A stretch of 64,000 nt of DNA from assembly GCA_028554755.1 (NCBI GenBank), contig JAPTOF010000001.1, positions 38,893,501 through 38,957,500 of the forward strand, given 5' to 3'. Positions 61,358 through 64,000 of this stretch are shown in pieces. The translations under genes were made by a program, and so were the position numbers. The first letter of the stretch is position 1; each line of letters begins with the position of its first letter. The notes beneath the pieces were generated by a model. That model had not been told where the DNA came from, ran no database searches, and was given only the letters and a program-made list of their open reading frames with translations. Origin of the DNA: Cordia subcordata. Taxonomy: Eukaryota; Streptophyta; Magnoliopsida; Boraginales; Cordiaceae.

Positions 61358-61905
61358 TTAATAATAATGGATATTGAATTTAAGAAATATAACTAAAACT
61401 TCACATGTAATAATAAATATGATCAAGATATTAATATTAGAAATAGTACTTTAAATCAATAATATTAGAAATTAATTTTAAATTTTTGATAAAATTAAAT
61501 TCTTTCATTTACATAGAGGTATAATGTTCCAAAAGATTATATATAATGATATAGTTAAAATATATAGCATTGAATGGTTAAAATATGCCACGTTAGCATG
61601 ACGTGACCAACCAAATAATAACAAATGATGCAAGAAATATTGAAAGAAAAATTAAGTTAGTGGACTTTTTTGTTAGATTTTGCTTAAAAATTAGCACCAC
61701 GTATTGGAGCAATAAGAGCTACTTCGATTGGCTTTTTTTAAAAGTGAATTTTTCTATAAATTTTGAAAAAATTGTTTTCTGGAAAAGTTAAAATTTCTCA
61801 CTTATGTGGAAAAGTTAAATATGAAATTTCTTTTAGAGTTTTACCATTTTTTTTATACTAAGCCGTGAAATTTTTAATTTTTTGAAAAAAATATTTTTCT
61901 ATTAA
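61358..61905. repeat. Dispersed repeat block X, copy 2
   Basis: Same orientation as copy 1, offset about 1.1 kb. The open frame 61603-61791 is a by-product of this repeat and not a gene. Confidence 0.75.
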
Positions 61906-62520
61906 AAAAGAAGGACTATCCAAACAATATCTCGATCCACCCATAAATGAAAATAGAGAAAGAAGAAAACAGAAAATATGAAAAAACGAGAAGGGTCATA
62001 TCAAGTTCGAGGTCTACATCCTGGAAGCAGAAAAAGACGTCAGGTGATTAACGGTTGAGGAGAGGCCAGTTAATTAGGCCCCATCAAATAAAGTAGATGT
62101 TGATGTAAAATATCATGCTGCTTTGGTGTCAGCTCGTAACTACAAGACCTTCAAGGAGACAAAGAACATATGAATAAATGTATGTAGTCAAGAGTTTAAT
62201 AATGGACTAATGGTTGACTAAGAATCATTGTAAATCGCGAAAAGGAATATGCTTTGTGGTTTAATTTGAGAAAAGAGGTGAATAATCCTATGACTACCAC
62301 ATCTGAAATTAATTAGATTATAAACTACGCCACGAAACTTATTAATTAAGAGAATTTGTCGCACTCTTTTTCTTTGTTGATACATATATCTCATTCCAAA
62401 CACATGTTATGCATCTAGGAGATATAAGGTAAATCACAAATTATATCCAAACACATTATATGCATCTAGAAGATACAATGTAAATCACAAATTATATTTC
62501 ATAACTTGCGAGTAAAGAAG

Positions 62521-62815
62521 AGTAACGTGGATGGCAATAGCAAAAGTATTATGAGATTAGCAAAAGTAGGTGGTTTTTTCAGGGATAAACAAGGTGAATA
62601 GAAGACTGGGTCTGTTGTGAATCTTGGTGTCTTGATTAGCAACAGAGCCAAGTTAGTTTCTTTATAGAAGCCTTGCGTCTGGCTAAGTTCTTTAATTTGG
62701 AAAATCTCATTATTGAGACTGATTCTTTGGCCAGATTCTAATTGAAGAATGGTCTACTTTCGCAGTTGGGTTTTCTTAGACCTTAGTTGAAGGATTGTAA
62801 AGATATTCTAAAATA
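62521..62815 (+). pseudogene. RNase H-like domain relic (RVT_3 type, LINE-derived or host-like)
   Basis: One register reads NVDGNSKSIMRLAKVGGFFRD, then NLGVLISNRA. After a shift it reads EALRLAKFFNLENLIIETDS and then LKDCKDIL. This order (DG, GG..RD, E.L...LA, N...IETDS, dCk.l) is that of the plant RNase H-like domain found at the end of many LINE ORF2 proteins and in stand-alone proteins. Stops and a frameshift make it a relic. No reverse transcriptase was seen beside it. Confidence 0.6.
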
Positions 62816-63671
62816 GAGAAGGGGCCTTCTTATGAGATATGTATATCGAAAAGCTAATAGTTGCACAAATTAACTGCTAACTACAGCCTTGATAATAGTG
62901 GCAGATCTAGAATTTGTCTTTACTAGGGTCAATGTTAAATTAATAAAATAATTTTGAGGGAAAAAAAATATAAAAGATTGACATCAATGATGTCCTAAAG
63001 GCTAAAGAGTGATTTGTGACAACATAAATATCTATCAATAGATTTTTTTTTTCTTTTGTAAATGAATGCTTTAACTTATTTTGAGCGTTAATTGCTATTG
63101 TTCATCAAGGACTCGAGTTTATTTTTAGAAGTAGGTCTATTACTTTAAAAATAAAATAGAGTCATGCCTCGTGCTTGGCATGGGTTGCTTCTTGTAATTC
63201 AACTTGTGTAATATAGCAATTTCTTTCCTTCAAAAAATCTTTCATTTGCTCCCAAATGAATACATGCCTAGAAACGTGCAGTTTATTGCCCTCACACTGG
63301 CAACTGCTTACTTGTGGAAAAAACAAAAAAAAAACACAGAGAAAGCATTGCTTATAAACAAACCACAAACAACATGTAGGTGAGAAGACAAATACCTTTT
63401 ATCAACGAGGACCATATCGATAGTGAGCAGCTCATCAAGGATATCATAACCCATCACATGCCATATACCTAGAGTAGACTAGTATTCAATTGTCTTTTGT
63501 TCCCGGTTCAAGATCAAAAAAGCAAGTTGCCTTCTTAGCTATGGAGTGGTGAGTTTAGTATCTAGAGTGGTTAGATTTTGATCAAGAGATTGTGTTGTAT
63601 CAATATTACTAGCTCTACCTTATACGCAATGCTTAACCCATGGGCTAGTGAGTGAAAACCAAGTGCTACAA
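62816..63671. other. Spacer, no gene seen
   Basis: Only short frames with no motif (for example 63162-63368 on the minus strand). No repeat ends were identified. Confidence 0.4.
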
Positions 63672-64000
63672 TCTATATATATATATATAAGCATTGTGAG
63701 AGTGTCATGTCAACACTTACATGTGATGGTTATTTTATTATTTATTATTTTACTTTTTATTATTTCTTATCTTTATGAATATACATTATTAGCTTTAATT
63801 GAAATATTAAATGATCAATCAATTAATGCTTAGGATAAAGTTCAATTGTGAATTCTAAAAAAAATATTTTTTATCTATTATGTATAAATATTATTAGCAT
63901 TAGAAATTTAATTTTCAATAAATTAATTCTTAAATAATATTCATTTTTGAAATCCAAGAAAATTTAATGTTTACCATTAAAAAATACTTTTTTGCGCATT
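63672..64000 (+). mobile_element. Possible Helitron 5' end, cut by window edge
   Basis: A TC dinucleotide following A opens TCTATATATATATATATAAG, a start common in plant Helitrons. The 3' end would lie beyond the window, and an (AT)n tract alone could mimic it. Confidence 0.3.

Overview
The window is nuclear DNA of a flowering plant, most likely a eudicot. It is strongly AT-rich, its genes are spliced with GT/AG introns, and it is full of typical plant transposons. I cannot name the species. Five host loci are supported, four of them firmly.

Layout. (1) About 1.1-6.6 kb, minus strand: the first five coding exons of a POLLUX-like plastid envelope ion channel (PEC1/PEC2 family). The rest of the gene lies beyond the left edge. 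(2) 6.6-17.4 kb: transposon-rich spacer with two non-autonomous hAT elements that have 8-bp target duplications, Tourist-like MITEs, local tandem duplications and one possible exon of an unidentified minus-strand gene. (3) 17.4-22.0 kb, minus strand: a decayed Copia retrotransposon. (4) 22.4-26.1 kb, minus strand: a two-exon LysM receptor-like kinase of the LYK4 type with atypical kinase motifs. (5) 27.4-30.2 kb, plus strand: an intronless P-class PPR protein resembling Arabidopsis At1g73710, with a tRNA-Lys-like pseudogene in its leader. (6) 33.6-34.9 kb, minus strand: an intronless CBL-interacting protein kinase (CIPK4/CIPK7 type) with a threefold 96-bp repeat just past its stop codon. (7) 35-64 kb: no intact host gene seen. 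It holds duplicated repeat blocks, a probable solo LTR, a Helitron end, a histone deacetylase relic, a complete but coding-dead Copia element (52,851-58,421), an RNase H-like relic, and a possible Helitron start near the right edge.

Gene relations. Plants have no operons, and these neighbours look independent. LYK4 and the PPR gene are divergent (about 1.3 kb apart). The PPR and CIPK genes are convergent (about 3.4 kb apart). The roles by family are plastid ion transport, chitin or Nod-factor-type perception, organelle RNA metabolism and calcium signalling.

I did not find a convincing new biological system. The more interesting points are the in-frame stop that separates a transit-peptide-like segment from the PPR start, the NFG/HKD pseudokinase-like motifs of the LYK4 protein, the 96-bp repeat beside the CIPK gene, the Copia insertion that splits one copy of a segmental duplication, and the histone deacetylase relic. 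All calls are by eye from sequence and remembered family features. No search was run.
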